A stretch of 64,000 nt of DNA, taken from assembly GCF_030733205.1 (NCBI RefSeq), contig NZ_JASHJL010000012.1, positions 62,001 to 126,000 of the forward strand, read 5' to 3'. The DNA comes from Mameliella sp. MMSF_3455 (lineage in GTDB: Bacteria > Pseudomonadota > Alphaproteobacteria > Rhodobacterales > Rhodobacteraceae). Each line of letters begins with the position of its first letter. Position 1 is the stretch's first letter. The notes under the pieces are model-generated. The model was not told where the DNA came from. It worked only from the letters and a program-made list of their open reading frames with translations, and searched no databases. Positions 36,443 to 45,527 of the stretch are shown piece by piece. Made by a program: the position numbers and the translations under genes.

Positions 36443-38017
36443 TCAGTCTTCGGCGACGCGGGCGAACCAGAGCCGCGGCTTGTTGTCGGGGAACAGGGGC
36501 ATCTCGGCCACGTCCTCGGTCACGGCCCAGGCCATCGGCTGCTGGTGCAGCGGGATCATGATCATCTCGTCCTTGACGATGCCAAGGGCCTCGGTTTCCA
36601 GCGACAGGCGCTTGTCGAGGTCCAGTTCCATGCCGGCCTGCTGGATCAGCCCGTCAAGCTCGGGGTAGGACCAGCCGCCCCAGTTGAACACGCCGGAGTT
36701 GCCTTCCTTGGAGTGGAAGATCTGCAGCAGCGGCGAATAGGCGTCCAGCATCGGCAGGGTGGCCCAGCCTAGGGTGTAGATGTCGGTCTTGCCCTGGGTG
36801 CGCTTGGGCGTCTGAACCGCGCGCGGTGCCACGTCCAGCTTGGGCGCCAGCCCGATGCGCGACCACATCGACGCGATGGCCTGGCAGAACTGTTCCTCGT
36901 TCACCAGCCCGTCGGACAGGCAGTTGAATTCAAAGGTCAGCCCCTCGGGCACGCCCGCCTCGGCCAGCAGTTTCTTCGAGGCGTCCGGATCGTATCCCGG
37001 CACCGTATCCAGTTTCTCGGCGTATCCGGGGATCGGCGGGGCGACGGTTGCGCCCGCGATCCGGGACTTGCCACGCATCACGCGCTGGTGGATCAGGTCC
37101 AGGTCGATGGCCTTGTACAGCGCCTCGCGCACGGCCTTGTCCTTGAACGGGTTGGGTTCACCGGTTGTCAGGGTGTCGCGGAAGGGAAAGCCGATCATCA
37201 CGGTGCGCAGGTCGACGCCTTCCAGCACGTTCACGTTCGGGGCCGCTTCGAGGCGCGGAAGATCCTGCACCGGCGCGTCATTGGTAAAGTTGATCTCGCC
37301 CGAAAGCAGGGCGGCCACGCGGGTCGCGGCCGATGTCACCGGCGTCAGCTCGATCCGGTCGAGATTGTGCCGGGGGTCGTCCCACCAGTCGGGATTGACG
37401 ACAAAGACGGTCTTGGCGTCCGGCTGGCGGCTTTCGACGATGAAGGGTCCGGTGCCGTTCGCATTGTAGGTGGCATAGCCCTCCTTGCCCGAACCGATAT
37501 CGGTCGGCAGCAGCGAGTCGTTCGCCTCCATCCATTCCTTGTCGAAAATATGGATGTTCGTCAGGTCGTTGAGCAGCAGGGGATAGGTGCCGTTCAGGGT
37601 AATGTCGACGGTGTGGGCATCCACCACGGCGGACGAGACATAGGCCGGCAGGTTGCCCTTGAGCGGCGAAGTCTCGTGGCTCACCCGTTCCAGCGAGGCG
37701 ACGACGTCATCGGCGGTAAAGGGCGCGCCGTCGTGAAATGTCACGTCTTCGCGCAGCTTGAAGCGCCATGTCACCTGGTCGTCGAGGATCTCCCAGGATT
37801 CGGCCAGCGCAGGCTCGATCTTGAGGTCGGCATCATAGCGCACGAGCCCCTCGTAGACGTGGTTCAGCACGTTGATCGTGAAGCTGTCGCCATAGGAGTA
37901 GGGGTCGAGCGAGCCGATGTCGCGATTGGCGCCCCATTTCAGGACATTCTCGGCCTGCACACCGCCCGCGAGAGAAGCAAGTGCCGCAGAAGCAAGCAGG
38001 AGTTTTCTGATCGTCAT
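36443..38017 (-). CDS. Peptide/opine-type ABC transporter periplasmic binding protein (DppA family)
   Basis: A 524-residue family-5 solute-binding protein with a Sec signal peptide (KLLLASAALASLAGGVQA). The mature part starts LKWGANRDIGSLDPYSYGDS and has the family DVTFHDGAPFTADDVVASLE. First gene of the eight-gene minus-strand operon ending with the deaminase, so the imported compound is likely a substrate of those enzymes rather than a peptide. Only a weak ribosome site (AGGGA) is visible. Confidence 0.92.
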   Translation of the reverse strand: MTIRKLLLASAALASLAGGVQAENVLKWGANRDIGSLDPYSYGDSFTINVLNHVYEGLVRYDADLKIEPALAESWEILDDQVTWRFKLREDVTFHDGAPFTADDVVASLERVSHETSPLKGNLPAYVSSAVVDAHTVDITLNGTYPLLLNDLTNIHIFDKEWMEANDSLLPTDIGSGKEGYATYNANGTGPFIVESRQPDAKTVFVVNPDWWDDPRHNLDRIELTPVTSAATRVAALLSGEINFTNDAPVQDLPRLEAAPNVNVLEGVDLRTVMIGFPFRDTLTTGEPNPFKDKAVREALYKAIDLDLIHQRVMRGKSRIAGATVAPPIPGYAEKLDTVPGYDPDASKKLLAEAGVPEGLTFEFNCLSDGLVNEEQFCQAIASMWSRIGLAPKLDVAPRAVQTPKRTQGKTDIYTLGWATLPMLDAYSPLLQIFHSKEGNSGVFNWGGWSYPELDGLIQQAGMELDLDKRLSLETEALGIVKDEMIMIPLHQQPMAWAVTEDVAEMPLFPDNKPRLWFARVAED

Positions 38018-38064
38018 ATCGTCTGGTCCCTGTTGTTGGATTGTACTTGGGAATCGGTAGGATT

Positions 38065-38077
38065 GGATACGATATAC
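38065..38077. promoter_or_regulatory. Candidate GntR operator box 1
   Basis: GGATA-CGA-TATAC, one mismatch from the perfect inverted repeat of box 2. It lies 48 bp upstream of the DppA-like start, between the divergent operon and the GntR gene. An inverted ATTGGATAC/GTATCCAAT pair (38062-38070, 38116-38124) includes it. Confidence 0.5.
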
Positions 38078-38138
38078 TCTTGATGCGGGATTGATTCTAT
38101 TTTGGCAAGCTAATTGTATCCAATTGACGCAGCTGAGT

Positions 38139-38151
38139 GGATACGCTATCC
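38139..38151. promoter_or_regulatory. Candidate GntR operator box 2
   Basis: GGATA-CGC-TATCC is a perfect 5-3-5 inverted repeat, 74 bp from box 1 and 34 bp upstream of the GntR ATG. It overlaps a possible GTG at 38137, which argues that translation starts at the later ATG. Repetition of one motif suggests autoregulation plus control of the transporter operon. Confidence 0.55.
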
Positions 38152-38184
38152 CAAGTGCACAAAGAACAGACAAGAAGACGAGTC

Positions 38185-38871
38185 ATGAGTGACCAGACCA
38201 CCCTGACGGATGCCGTTCACACGCTTCTCAAGCGGGCGATCATCGAACAGGCCCTGAAGCCAGGGATGCGCCTGCCCGAGGATACGGTGGGCGAACAGTT
38301 CGGCGTGTCGCGCACGATCGTGCGTCACGCTCTGGTGCGGTTGCAGAACGAGGGGCTGGTGGTCGCGCGACGCAATCGCGGGGCCTTTGTCGCCGAACCT
38401 TCGCTGGAAGAGGCCAAGCAGATCTTCGAGGTGCGCCGCGCGCTGGAGCGCGAGGTGATCCGGATCCTGGTCGAGCGGCTGCCGGAAAGCGGCTTTGACC
38501 AGCTGGAGGCGCACGTCCGCAGCGAGCAGAGCGTCAAGGGCAAGGACGGCCCGGTGTCGATTCGCCTCGCCGGCGAATTCCATACGCTTCTGGCGGAACT
38601 GACCGGCAATGCGGTTCTGTCCCGTTACGTGTCAGAGGTGGTGCTGCGCTGCTCCCTGATCATGGCGATGTACGCCCGGACCCATTCGTCAGACTGTGCC
38701 GTGGACGAGCACTCGCAGATCATCGAGGCGATCCGGACTGCAGACATGGACAGGGCAATGACCCTGATGGATCACCACCTTGGCGCGGTTGCCGGTCGGG
38801 CCGAGCTGGAAAAACAACCGGACAGCGTCTCTTCGATCCTGTCTCACTATGGCAAGGAACTCGGACAGTGA
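38185..38871 (+). CDS. GntR-family regulator (FadR/FCD type)
   Basis: A 228-residue protein: winged helix-turn-helix in the first 70 residues (LPEDTVGEQFGVSRTIVRHAL) and an all-helical FCD ligand domain with metal-type His/Asp positions (AGEFHTLL, HSQIIEAI, MDHHLG). ATG 38185 is chosen over a GTG at 38137 that lies in an operator-like repeat. Divergent from the DppA-like gene and overlapping the flavin reductase gene by 4 bp. Confidence 0.92.
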   Translation: MSDQTTLTDAVHTLLKRAIIEQALKPGMRLPEDTVGEQFGVSRTIVRHALVRLQNEGLVVARRNRGAFVAEPSLEEAKQIFEVRRALEREVIRILVERLPESGFDQLEAHVRSEQSVKGKDGPVSIRLAGEFHTLLAELTGNAVLSRYVSEVVLRCSLIMAMYARTHSSDCAVDEHSQIIEAIRTADMDRAMTLMDHHLGAVAGRAELEKQPDSVSSILSHYGKELGQ

Positions 38872-39530
38872 CCGACACGCGGATACACCACGCGCTGAAA
38901 TTTGCGGATCTCACGCCGCGCGAGGCCTACAAGGTCATGATCGGGACCATCGTGCCGCGCCCCATTGCCTGGGTGACGACGATCTCGCCCCAGGGCGTGG
39001 TGAACGCGGCGCCCTATTCCTTCTTCAACTGCCTGTCGGCCGATCCGCCGATCCTGGCGCTGGGCGTCGAGAACAAGCCCGACCGCAGTTTCAAAGACAC
39101 CGCCTACAACATCCGCATGACCGAGTGTTTCACCGTCAACATCGTCGATCGCGCCAATGTCGAGGCGATGTCCGTTACAGCGGCGGGCTTTGCGCCAGAG
39201 GTGGATGAACTGGAGATGGCGGGCCTGACGGCGGCCCCGGGCGAGATGGTCGCCTGTCCGCGGATCAAGGAGGCGCCCGTCGCCTTCGAATGCCGCCGCT
39301 ACCTTGGGATCGAGATCAGCTCGGCGCGCGAGATCATTCTTGGCCAGATCGTCATGGCGCATGTGCGCGAGGATATCATCGACCTCGACACCTACTATTC
39401 GACCCATACGGCGCTGGATGCGCTGGGCCGCATGGGCGGCGATGGGTATGCCGGGACGCTGGATTATTTCGACCTTCCCACCCCCTCGGCCGCGGGGGTC
39501 CTGTCCGCACGCAAGGCGCGGCGGGCCTGA
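38868..39530 (+). CDS. Flavin reductase-like FMN-binding split-barrel protein
   Basis: A 220-residue member of the flavin-reductase-like family, with the FMN-binding opening VPRPIAWVTTISPQGVVNAAPYS (core RPIAWVTTISPQG) and the FFNCLSADPPIL segment. It starts with GTG overlapping the GntR stop (GTGA), so it is translated with the regulator. It could supply reduced flavin to an oxygenase elsewhere or act directly on a ring compound. No oxygenase gene is adjacent. Confidence 0.87.
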   Translation: MTDTRIHHALKFADLTPREAYKVMIGTIVPRPIAWVTTISPQGVVNAAPYSFFNCLSADPPILALGVENKPDRSFKDTAYNIRMTECFTVNIVDRANVEAMSVTAAGFAPEVDELEMAGLTAAPGEMVACPRIKEAPVAFECRRYLGIEISSAREIILGQIVMAHVREDIIDLDTYYSTHTALDALGRMGGDGYAGTLDYFDLPTPSAAGVLSARKARRA

Positions 39531-39882
39531 TCACGCCAGGCCCGATGGTCTGCTTCTCCCGACGCTTCTGGCTGGAATGGACGGGTTGCGGTGCCCCGGG
39601 GCCTGTGCGCGCCCGTTCCCGATTTCATGACCCTGTTCAAGGCACCCATGAGGTCATCCGCGGGACGTGGCAGGCCGCATGATCATCCTCGTCATCCAGA
39701 GTGTCCCAAATGTCCGGGCGCTGTTCGACATCAGCCAAGACGGGCGGCCCGCCGAGGCGCCGAAAAAATGGCTTGAATCGCCCTCATCGGCGCATGCGGT
39801 CCGGTGTGGTTTTCGCGATGGCTCGGACGCGAAAAGTCGACTGTGATCACCGCGCGGACGGCCCGCGCGGTGATCTGCAGCG
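39531..39882. other. Intergenic region between flavin reductase and dabA
   Basis: About 350 bp between convergent genes. Short frames exist on both strands but none has family similarity, codon pattern or a ribosome site worth reporting. The only clear element is the terminator-like hairpin at its right end. Confidence 0.6.
39845..39875 (-). terminator. Terminator-like hairpin after dabBA
   Basis: A perfect 13-bp GC-rich stem (39845-39857 with 39863-39875) with a 5-nt loop lies 7 bp past the dabA stop. On the minus strand it is followed by ACAGTCGACTTTTC, so a weak T-run comes 8 bases later. Likely transcription end of the dab operon. Confidence 0.7.
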
Positions 39883-42240
39883 TCACGCAGCAATGGCAAC
39901 GGACGGCAAGGACGATGCGCCCGTAACCCAGGTTCCGCCGTCGTAGCGCCGGAAGACGCCTGTCTTGCCGTCGATGCTGACAAGGGTCAGCCAGCCGTTG
40001 TCGAACAGTGCGCGGACATCCGGTAGCCGGTGCAGGACCTGCTGGATCATGGCTTCGGGGGCTTCGACTGCTACGACCAGCCGGCTGGGCACATGACGCA
40101 GAGTCGTCCCGTCGTGTACCGATTGCCAGGGCAGCCCGACGCGCAATGTGCCGCCATTGCCCTCGAGCACGCCGATGCCTCCAACCACGTTGTGCAACAG
40201 CTTGTTGCCCGCGCCGAATGTCTCTGGCGAAACCGCCGAGCCGTTGTATTGCAGCGCGATCCAGCTTGCGACCACCACGGGTGCGCTCAGGATCAGTTCA
40301 AGCGTCGCGGCCTCGGAATCTTGCCGCCAGTCGTAGTCATGCAGGAAGGTGGACCCGTCCAGATCCCGTCCGGCGGTGCGTGTGCGTGGGGCAGCCACGA
40401 AGGCCTTACATCCGGCCAACCCCCATTCCGGCCGCAGTTCCGACCAGTCATGCCCACGCATGGCAAGTGTTTCGGCCTCACCCCGAGGCAGCGTGGCCGC
40501 CCGCTCTGCCCGCGCCAGGGCGGCGGCGCGCGACAGGAACGATCTCAAACGGTCCAGGTCCTCTCCGGTGGCGGCGGGCTGCCCGTCTTGGAACAGGCGA
40601 ACCTCGTCGGACACCGTGTCGTGCAGCCCGGCGACGAACCGGGTGTCCTCGGGGATTTCGATCCCCCGGTCCTGCAGGCCCGCGCGGACAGCGGCATCGT
40701 TGAGCAGCGAGGTCACCAGCCGGGCGTTCACGTCCCCCGCGTGACCGCCACAGGCACCACATTGCAGCGCGCTTGCATGGGGCGCATTGGTGACGGTGGC
40801 GCCATGTCCGCAAATCAGCACCAGCCGCGCAAATCCCGACGTCAGCGACATGGCCCTGAGCGTTTTTTCGGCCATGTCGATGCGTGCCGGCAGCGGCAGG
40901 TCAAGATGCGGGGCCGTATCAGCCTTGGGCAATGCCCGGCGGCCAAGGCTGTCCCGCAGCAACTTGCCGACATAGAGCGGGCCTGCCGCTTCGACGAAGG
41001 CAAAGGCCGAAACCGCGGCGCGCTTGAACCGGCCCCAGGCCCGGACGGCCCGCAAACGGATGCGGGGGCCGGTGTCGTCGCCGCTGGTCGCACTTGTGAC
41101 GCCGGGCGACAGCAGGATCGGAGACCGGGCCTCGGCAATGTCCGAGGCATGGGCGTGATGCCTGACGGCAAGGCCAAAGAAGCCCGCAAAGCCGATGGTC
41201 CGCAGCCCCGGGTCAGATGCCTCCAGCGCCCTGCGCAGGCGTTCGGAGCGCACGTCGATACAAAAGGCCGCCTGGATCGCGGGCCGGGCATCGGGCTCTG
41301 CCCGGGTTGGCCCCGAAAACGTGTCGCCAAGACGCCGTTCCGCGGCCCGGTCCACGGCCTCTTGCAGGGCTGCCTCCAGGGTGGTGCCCTCGTCGATGGC
41401 AAGAGGGCGCCCATAGTCCTGCAGTGCCTGGTCCCAGGCCGCCGCCCGTGTTTCGGCGGCCTGCTCAAGCAAGGCAACCTCCCAAACCAGGCGGATCGTC
41501 AGAAGATCGAACAGCGTTTCGTCCCGCCCGCCGTCGCGCTCTGCCATCCAGCCAAGATGACGCGCATATTGTGCCCATCCCCCAAGCGTTACCAGCAGCC
41601 TGTGGAAATAGACGGGGGCGGCGTCCTGCGTCAGCCCCAGGGCCATGCAGGCGTCGGCAAAGGCCGCGCGCGCATCCGTGGGCATCGCTGCAACGCGCGC
41701 GGCAAAGCCCGACAACCCGGCCAGTTCTGAGGTCAGGTCCCGGCTGGCGAAAGTCCGCCAGGACGTCCATGCCCTGCCCTCGGGCGCAGGCCAGAAGGCT
41801 TGGCCGCGATCGAAATGTGCCGCGGCCCAAAGCCCGATCCGATCCTCGACAAAGGCGGGCCAGTCGATGCCGCTGTCGTCCTGTGCCAGGTCCGTCAACG
41901 CGGGCAGCACGGCGGTCTTCGACGCCGTCTGCCGTGCCGCTTTTGCCAGGGTGCCGGGTGCCATCCCATGAGCCGCCTCTGCGGTCCGCAGATCCTCTGC
42001 CTTGACCTCTCCTGCGTCGATCATCGCGGCCACCGTCTCTCTGGGCAGGAACATGCGACCACCACCGACGCGGGCCAGCCTTGCGGCGGCGGCCCTGCGG
42101 TCCTCCTTGGCCTGTCCCAGCCAGGGGTTTACGGCCACGGTGGCATCGAGGGGAAAGGCGGGGGGAATTTGCCGGATTGCGCTTTCTGCGGCGGCAAAGA
42201 GTTCGAGTGTCTGGCCGGGCCAGGTGACATGGGCGTTCAT
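39883..42240 (-). CDS. dabA: Inorganic-carbon transporter subunit DabA (DUF2309)
   Basis: A 785-residue cytoplasmic, membrane-attached protein of the UPF0753/DUF2309 family, a beta-carbonic-anhydrase-like component that hydrates CO2 one way with DabB. The zinc-site residues are recognisable: Cys and Asp in FCIDVRSE (about 327-329), His in LICGHG (about 478) and Cys in LQCGACGG (about 494). Overlaps dabB by ATGA. Suggests accumulation of bicarbonate for carboxylases, even in a non-autotroph. Confidence 0.93.
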   Translation of the reverse strand: MNAHVTWPGQTLELFAAAESAIRQIPPAFPLDATVAVNPWLGQAKEDRRAAAARLARVGGGRMFLPRETVAAMIDAGEVKAEDLRTAEAAHGMAPGTLAKAARQTASKTAVLPALTDLAQDDSGIDWPAFVEDRIGLWAAAHFDRGQAFWPAPEGRAWTSWRTFASRDLTSELAGLSGFAARVAAMPTDARAAFADACMALGLTQDAAPVYFHRLLVTLGGWAQYARHLGWMAERDGGRDETLFDLLTIRLVWEVALLEQAAETRAAAWDQALQDYGRPLAIDEGTTLEAALQEAVDRAAERRLGDTFSGPTRAEPDARPAIQAAFCIDVRSERLRRALEASDPGLRTIGFAGFFGLAVRHHAHASDIAEARSPILLSPGVTSATSGDDTGPRIRLRAVRAWGRFKRAAVSAFAFVEAAGPLYVGKLLRDSLGRRALPKADTAPHLDLPLPARIDMAEKTLRAMSLTSGFARLVLICGHGATVTNAPHASALQCGACGGHAGDVNARLVTSLLNDAAVRAGLQDRGIEIPEDTRFVAGLHDTVSDEVRLFQDGQPAATGEDLDRLRSFLSRAAALARAERAATLPRGEAETLAMRGHDWSELRPEWGLAGCKAFVAAPRTRTAGRDLDGSTFLHDYDWRQDSEAATLELILSAPVVVASWIALQYNGSAVSPETFGAGNKLLHNVVGGIGVLEGNGGTLRVGLPWQSVHDGTTLRHVPSRLVVAVEAPEAMIQQVLHRLPDVRALFDNGWLTLVSIDGKTGVFRRYDGGTWVTGASSLPSVAIAA

Positions 42241-43796
42241 TGGGTTGCTCCGGACTTGGGCGTCCAGCGGCCGGACAGCCGGTCGGACACCGCGTTGAGG
42301 TAAAGGCCGTTCATCAGGTGCACGCGCAATCCCGCCGTGGCCGGATGCCCGGCCCAGAGCGGAAAGGTCGTCTGCGCCACGGCGGCCAGCGCAAAGCTCG
42401 CCAAGGCCAGAACGATCGTCGCCCAGACCAGACCGTCAGGGGCGGGCGGGGCAGGCAGGGTGCCGGCAGAGAGCCAGATCGCGCCCTGTTGCAGCGCAAA
42501 ATAGGCGATGGTCGCGCTGACCGACATTGCGGCGGTCCGCCAGGCCAGGGCGCGGGGGGCCAGGTCGGCCAGGCCCTGGGCCATCAGGTAGACCACGCCA
42601 AAGATCAGCATCGCGCCAAGTGCCACGGTCTGCGGCGGTTTCGACAATATCCCGAAGGCCAGCCCGACCACGAGGTAGAGACAAAGTGCGAGGCCAAATG
42701 CCCTTGCAACGGCGCCAAGACCGGGCACGGCGACCGGGCCGGGGCGGCGGATCGAGGCAACCTCGCGCACGGCGCCGCCCGAGGCCAGGAAGGCGTGGGC
42801 CTTGTACAGCGAGTGCGCCACGATGTGCAGCAGTGCCAGGGGAAAGAGCGCAAGCCCGCATTGCAGCACCATGAACCCCATCTGCGCACAGGTGGACCAG
42901 GCCAGCGCTGTCTTGACGGCGGGTTGGGTCAGGGCAACGGCGGCCCCGATCACTGCGCTGAAGCCGCCGACAAGGGCCAGGAAGGCCAGCATCCCGGGTG
43001 CCGCCAGCATCACGTCGGCAAAGCGGATCAAGAGGAACCCGCCCGCATTGACGACCCCCGCATGCAGCAGGGCCGAAACGGGCGTCGGCGCTTCCATGAC
43101 CTCTGTCAGCCAGCCATGTGTCGGCAGCAACGCGGATTTCAGGATGGTCGCGGCGGCCAGGAACAGAGCGGCCAGCCAGAGCGGACCGGACCCCTCACCA
43201 GCCCGCGCGGCGGCGTTGATCGTCGCAATGTCCGATGTGCCAAAGCTGACCACGATCAGGGCGGCCGCCGCTATCAGTGCGGCGCTGGACACAAGCCCGC
43301 TGGTCGCTTTCTTGCGGGCGGCGCGCCGGGCGCGTGGGCGGTCCGGGTAGAACAGCAACAGGCGGTGCAGCGTGATCCCGACCGCGACCCAGCCGACGAC
43401 CAGTTGCACGACGTTGCCCGCGCCGACCAGCAGCAGGACACAGGCGATGGTCGCGGCCATCCAGCCCATGAAGGCGGGTTGCCGCGCCTCGCCGTCCAGC
43501 GCCACGCGCGAAAAACGCAGGACGATCCAGCCGACGAAGGCAACGGTCAGTGTCATCGCCACGCTGACGATATCGACCCGTGCCGACAGGCCCACACCCT
43601 CGACACCGACGAGAGGAGTTGTGCCGGGACCCGACAGCGCAAGGTCAACTGCCGCCGCTACAGCCAGCGCGAGGCTTGCCAGCGCGGCGATCTCCGGCAG
43701 GCGCAGGCGCCAATGGGCGCGGGCAGGCGGCATAACAGCCATCGCAACCGCGGCGGCGGCCAGCGCAAGTGGAGAGAAAAGAAGCAGGTAGCTCAT
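42237..43796 (-). CDS. dabB: Inorganic-carbon transporter membrane subunit DabB (NuoL-like)
   Basis: A 519-residue proton-conducting-transporter protein related to NuoL/MrpA, with about 13 membrane segments. The core antiporter stretch ILKSALLPTHGWLTEVMEAP and PTPVSALLHAGVVNAGGFLL are present, with the conserved lysines and His. The gene order dabB-dabA next to a divergent LysR gene is that of DAB carbon-concentrating systems. Confidence 0.93.
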   Translation of the reverse strand: MSYLLLFSPLALAAAAVAMAVMPPARAHWRLRLPEIAALASLALAVAAAVDLALSGPGTTPLVGVEGVGLSARVDIVSVAMTLTVAFVGWIVLRFSRVALDGEARQPAFMGWMAATIACVLLLVGAGNVVQLVVGWVAVGITLHRLLLFYPDRPRARRAARKKATSGLVSSAALIAAAALIVVSFGTSDIATINAAARAGEGSGPLWLAALFLAAATILKSALLPTHGWLTEVMEAPTPVSALLHAGVVNAGGFLLIRFADVMLAAPGMLAFLALVGGFSAVIGAAVALTQPAVKTALAWSTCAQMGFMVLQCGLALFPLALLHIVAHSLYKAHAFLASGGAVREVASIRRPGPVAVPGLGAVARAFGLALCLYLVVGLAFGILSKPPQTVALGAMLIFGVVYLMAQGLADLAPRALAWRTAAMSVSATIAYFALQQGAIWLSAGTLPAPPAPDGLVWATIVLALASFALAAVAQTTFPLWAGHPATAGLRVHLMNGLYLNAVSDRLSGRWTPKSGATQ

Positions 43797-43843
43797 CGTG
43801 GACCTCCGATTCCGTGTCGGCGGTCGATCTAGACGGCTCTCGG

Positions 43844-43859
43844 TATAATAAAAATTATA
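43844..43859. promoter_or_regulatory. Candidate LysR operator between dabB and its regulator
   Basis: TATAAT-AAAA-ATTATA is a perfect inverted repeat of the T-N11-A type that LysR proteins bind. It is centred in the 98-bp gap between divergent dabB and the LysR gene, in markedly AT-rich DNA. Confidence 0.55.
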
Positions 43860-43894
43860 TTGTTTGGATCATAGCGTTCTATTAAGTAGAATGG

Positions 43895-44785
43895 ATGCAC
43901 CTGAACTACCGTCATCTGCACTATTTTCAGGCCGTCGCGCGCGAAGGAAACCTGACCCACGCGGCGGCGCGGCTGAACCTTTCGCAATCCGCATTGTCGA
44001 CCCAGATCCGGCAACTGGAGGAGCGGTTCGGGCATGCGCTGTTCGAACGCACCAGCCGGGCAATGGTCCTGACAGAGGCAGGGCGGATCGCGCTGGACCA
44101 TGCCGAGCGTATCTTCGACGTCGGCGAAGACCTTGTCGCCACGATGACCGGGACCGGTCGGGTGAAGGCGCCCTTGCGCGTCGGGGCCCTGTCGACCCTG
44201 TCGCGGAATTTCCAGTTGCAGTTCCTGCGCCCGGTTCTGTCCGATGCCGGGGCAGAACTGGTCCTGTCGTCCGGCAACAGCCAGCGGCTGTTGCGCGCGC
44301 TGGAGGATCTGGCGCTTGATGTCGTCCTGCTGACGGACCCGCCGCCGCGCGACTCCTTTCCCCACCTTGTGGCACATCGCATCGACGAACAGCCCGTGGC
44401 GATCCATGGAACCGCGCGTCGGCTTGGTCATGGGACGCTGGCAGAGCTTCTGGCCGCGGAACCGGTGATCCTGCCGACCGAAAGCTCGATCCGCACGGGA
44501 TTTGACAGCCTTGTTGCCCGCCTTGGCGTCACGCCCCGGATCGCGGCAATCGTCGATGACATGGCGATGGTCCGGCTGTTGGCCCGTGACGACGTGGGGC
44601 TGGCCATAACCCCCGCCGTTGTCCTGGCTGACGAACTGGCGCATGGCCTGTTGACCAGCGCCCCGTTTGAACTCGACATCGTCGAGAGTTTTTACGCGGT
44701 CACGGCGCCACGCACCTTTCCGCATCCGCTTGTCGGGCGATTGATCGCATCGGAGGGCCTCGCCGGGGATGGCTCATCGGGGTGA
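43895..44785 (+). CDS. LysR-family regulator, probable dab operon regulator
   Basis: A 296-residue LysR protein with N-terminal helix-turn-helix (NLTHAAARLNLSQSALSTQI, motif core) and effector domain. It starts HLNYRHLHYFQAVAREGN, resembling NhaR/CbbR-like members. Divergent from dabBA; control of inorganic-carbon uptake is inferred from this pairing, which is common for dab loci. Confidence 0.9.
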   Translation: MHLNYRHLHYFQAVAREGNLTHAAARLNLSQSALSTQIRQLEERFGHALFERTSRAMVLTEAGRIALDHAERIFDVGEDLVATMTGTGRVKAPLRVGALSTLSRNFQLQFLRPVLSDAGAELVLSSGNSQRLLRALEDLALDVVLLTDPPPRDSFPHLVAHRIDEQPVAIHGTARRLGHGTLAELLAAEPVILPTESSIRTGFDSLVARLGVTPRIAAIVDDMAMVRLLARDDVGLAITPAVVLADELAHGLLTSAPFELDIVESFYAVTAPRTFPHPLVGRLIASEGLAGDGSSG

Positions 44786-44862
44786 GGTCCCGGTGTTCGC
44801 GGGGGCAGAAAAAGTGGGCCCGACCCCGAACGATGGCGCTGACGGCGCAGGGCCACGAACCT

Positions 44863-45525
44863 TTATCCCTGCAACGTCAGCAGGGAAATTCCTCCGACCA
44901 GCACAAGGCTGAGCGCCCAGACCCTGTCCAGGTTGAACCAGCTTCGGGACAGCGCCTTGAGCCCCAGCCAGCGGTATACGGCAAAGGCAAAGGCACCGCC
45001 CGCAAGTGACATGGCGACCGTGTGCGCCAGGGCGACCAGCACCGCCACCCCCGTATTGCCGGTCATAAGGTCCGCCGCCGCGGCGTGGCCGGAATCGGTT
45101 TCGACCGTGCGGCAGATCCCGAGATAGATCGGCACCAGCATCAGGCCCGCACCATGCGCCAGAGCTGCCAGGAAAGACCATAGTACCAGCCGCGACGGGG
45201 GCACGCGGGCCAGGAACCTGGGGTGGCGGGGACTGATCAGCAGGTAGACGCCCAGGGCAATCACCAGGCAGGCGGCGCCGATCTGGATTTCCCGCTGCCA
45301 TTCGACAAGGAACATCAGCGCGCCAAAGGGCAACAGGATCGCCAGGATGGCCAACACATGCCCCAGCGCCAAAGCGCCCAATGCCCGCAACAGGCTGCGC
45401 CGGCTGCGATCCATCAATGCGGCGGAGACGGCCAGCGGCCACCCCATCCCCGGATTTGCGCCGTGGTACAGTCCAGACGCGACAACGGCCCCCCAGAGGG
45501 CCGTTGTGGTGGTCAGTCCGTCCAT
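44863..45525 (-). CDS. Polytopic membrane protein of unknown function, cotranscribed with mtoX
   Basis: A 220-residue, strongly hydrophobic protein with about six membrane segments. The conserved-looking N-terminal stretch GLYHGANPGMGWPLAVS and a second HGAGLM motif recall the paired His/Asn motifs of small metal or sulfur-compound transporters, but no family can be named with confidence. It starts 2 bp after the mtoX stop, so it may move a substrate, copper or product of MtoX. Confidence 0.8.
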   Translation of the reverse strand: MDGLTTTTALWGAVVASGLYHGANPGMGWPLAVSAALMDRSRRSLLRALGALALGHVLAILAILLPFGALMFLVEWQREIQIGAACLVIALGVYLLISPRHPRFLARVPPSRLVLWSFLAALAHGAGLMLVPIYLGICRTVETDSGHAAAADLMTGNTGVAVLVALAHTVAMSLAGGAFAFAVYRWLGLKALSRSWFNLDRVWALSLVLVGGISLLTLQG

Positions 45526-45527
45526 TC

